Below, in pieces: positions 8,701 through 10,221 of a stretch of DNA of 10,221 nt. How positions within the stretch are numbered: position 1 is the first letter of the stretch; each line of letters starts with the position of its first letter. The notes beneath the pieces are model-generated. The model did not search any database, was not told the DNA's origin, and saw only the letters and a list, made by a program, of their open reading frames with translations. The position numbers were made by a program, and so were the translations under genes. This DNA is from Spongospora subterranea (Eukaryota > Endomyxa > Phytomyxea > Plasmodiophorida > Plasmodiophoridae). The stretch is taken from the NCBI GenBank assembly GCA_900404475.1, contig OUQQ01000270.1, positions 9,667 to 19,887 of the forward strand, written 5' to 3'.

Positions 8701-10221
8701 TCACCATTTAAACTCGGGTTTGAAAAATAGCAAAACAACTAACCTGCCAACCTTGAACGCTGGCTCCTTGAGAGAGCCGCGTCTCGATCAAGTTTCGTGC
8801 AAATTTTTCGCAGAGATTTGAAAATTGCAGCGCGTATAGAGGCTTCAGGAAAATCGCAGTGCATTTCTATGAAATGAATCAAAAGGGATTGAAGAGGATA
8901 TAATTGAAATATCCCGTTTATAGAAACAGGAGATGAAGAAGTTTCCTGCAGTATCCCAGTGATACGGGATATTGACGGGGAGTCGAAAACAATTTCAAGA
9001 AACCGCGATTTGAACTCCACCAAAACAGAATCTTTGGAAGCGTCGATGGATTCTATGTAATGAGTAATCAAGGAAATTACCTAAAAACGTTGATATTCGC
9101 GGATGCAGGTAATACGAGGACAATGATTACCAGATCTTTGTCGAATAGATTAAACAAATCCATGAAAAATAAAGCAATGCAAGAGTTCGCCGTTCTTAAA
9201 GCGGAAATTCCAAGGGGCTATGTACAGGTCAGAACAATCCTTCCAACCTACGATTGTTACATACGGATCGATGAGTCGACATTCGTGAAGCAAGGAGGCC
9301 AAAAACATGAAAAAGGGTTGTATACATCTCTTGAGTCGATAGACAGTTTCGAAGTAGTTCTAATCCGGCAACCTTCACGAAGCAGTCAAGCCAGAACCAA
9401 AGGTTTCGTACAACCAAATGACGTTTGGCCTCGAATTCCTCCTCTTCCTGTTAGGATGTTATCACCTGCCTAAGTCAAATTACATACACTAACTAAATGT
9501 TGCAACCCGAGCTTAAGCATGGACGCTAAACGAATAGCACAACAATCGTCCCGTAAGCTATGCTGAACGAATGCAGATACCAGTGACGACCTAAATGTGC
9601 CATCATCACTGTGCTGACGTATTTGATGAACCACAATATCTAGAGCACAAAAGCAAGTATACTGCAAGCGACAGGAACGAAATGATCCCATCCTGTTGAA
9701 GAGAAACGACATGATAGCAGGGAGATACTGGACTAAACTGGAGATTGCACAGTTCCGCATGCGATCGAGACATTGATGAGTGTCAAATTGGCCGAAACGA
9801 CTGTCATCGACATCATCATCAGAAGATAGAACAGGCAGTAGCGCAATAAACGAGTTCAGGTTCGAGTCTGTGCAAAACAGACACGAAACAGACCGCAATC
9901 TGATCTGAAAGCAATCTGCGGTTTGCATTCGAAAATGAATATTTGCGTTTTCAGCGCGAGCTTCGAATTTGCTGATGTAGTGATCTGGCAGCCTAGCTGC
10001 AATGGCCAATGAATAAATACCATCGGATGCAAGCATGTTTCCCTTGAACAACGGAAATATGGAATAACCAATCACCTCTTCGGTAGGTTTGCCTCTATTA
10101 AACTAATTAGCACGTAGTATAAGTGCAAATACCACCCCCTACAATTTCTTCTGACAAGAGATGTGATAAAAAGTGAAAAAAATGTGGACAAATTCCGACA
10201 TCGATAAAGGAAGCATGATCT
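5751..10221 (-). CDS. DOCK-family guanine nucleotide exchange factor (DOCK C/D type), 5'-truncated, 12 exons in window
   Basis: Exons on the minus strand: 10221-10143, 10094-9488, 9447-9265, 9217-9131, 9080-8744, 8690-8552, 8501-8054, 8004-6704, 6653-6409, 6358-6249, 6201-6082 and 6029-5751. They join in frame to 1310 residues ending at TAA 5753-5751. DOCK proteins activate Rac or Cdc42 through the DHR-2 domain and bind membrane lipid through DHR-1, driving actin-based shape and motility. Residues 1-60 are the end of DHR-1 (VHIFFTFYHISC, then EEVIGYSIFPLF). The middle is the helical armadillo-like region (LWFWLDCFVKVAGLELL; CIALFFMDLFNLFDKDL; SSSVDIRANAASTLYWV), with a Ser/Gly-rich linker near 550-600. 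DHR-2 spans about 840-1310: IRIQWLQRLADH, KYAEAAQSLL, NRLFGSYYRITF, YIYKMPKITRLAE, VIQVTYVQP, NKFMFSTPFT, and LQGSVMLQV, the region of the nucleotide-sensor valine. The FTFYHISC motif favours the zizimin-type (C/D) branch. The start lies beyond the right edge. Confidence 0.95.

Noticed and set aside
9060..9473. Plus-strand open frame of 137 codons
   Set aside because: It lies antisense to four spliced DOCK exons that match the family in order, and its own product resembles nothing I know.

Overview
This window is nuclear DNA from a compact-genome unicellular eukaryote that uses the standard genetic code. The main evidence is three protein-coding genes interrupted by very short GT-AG introns. 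The 16 introns in the two firm genes are 40-84 nt long, most of them 47-54 nt. I cannot name the lineage from sequence alone. Nothing looks bacterial: there are no operons, and the single long open frames in this DNA are mostly fragments of spliced genes.

Layout. Positions 1-150 hold two copies of a 65-bp tandem repeat that ends in a perfect 14-bp hairpin. Positions 150-690 hold no gene I recognise, only one 52-codon open frame and one possible tiny spliced frame. Positions 690-1165 carry a decayed, inverted partial copy of the cyclin gene that follows. Positions 1197-2579 (+) are cyclin H in six exons. Positions about 2668-5523 (+) are a multi-exon gene with an acidic, low-complexity N-terminal half. 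Its C-terminal half has tryptophan-centred helical repeats resembling Sfi1-type centrin-binding repeats. Its last four exons are well supported and its first five are tentative. Positions 5751-10221 (-) are the 3' part, 12 exons and 1310 residues, of a DOCK-family guanine nucleotide exchange factor. It runs from the end of the DHR-1 (C2) domain through the complete DHR-2 catalytic domain and continues past the right edge. The Sfi1-like gene and the DOCK gene converge, with 227 bp between their stop codons.

The three genes are unrelated in role: transcription and cell-cycle kinase activation, a putative centrin-associated cytoskeletal protein, and Rho-family GTPase activation. I see no gene cluster and no convincing new multi-gene system. 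The most unusual items are the head-to-head decayed cyclin H copy, the last cyclin H intron bracketed by an 11-bp inverted repeat and an 8-bp direct repeat, and the GATC-rich stretch of the Sfi1-like gene. All gene assignments rest on recognising conserved family motifs after splicing the exons by eye; no database search was run.
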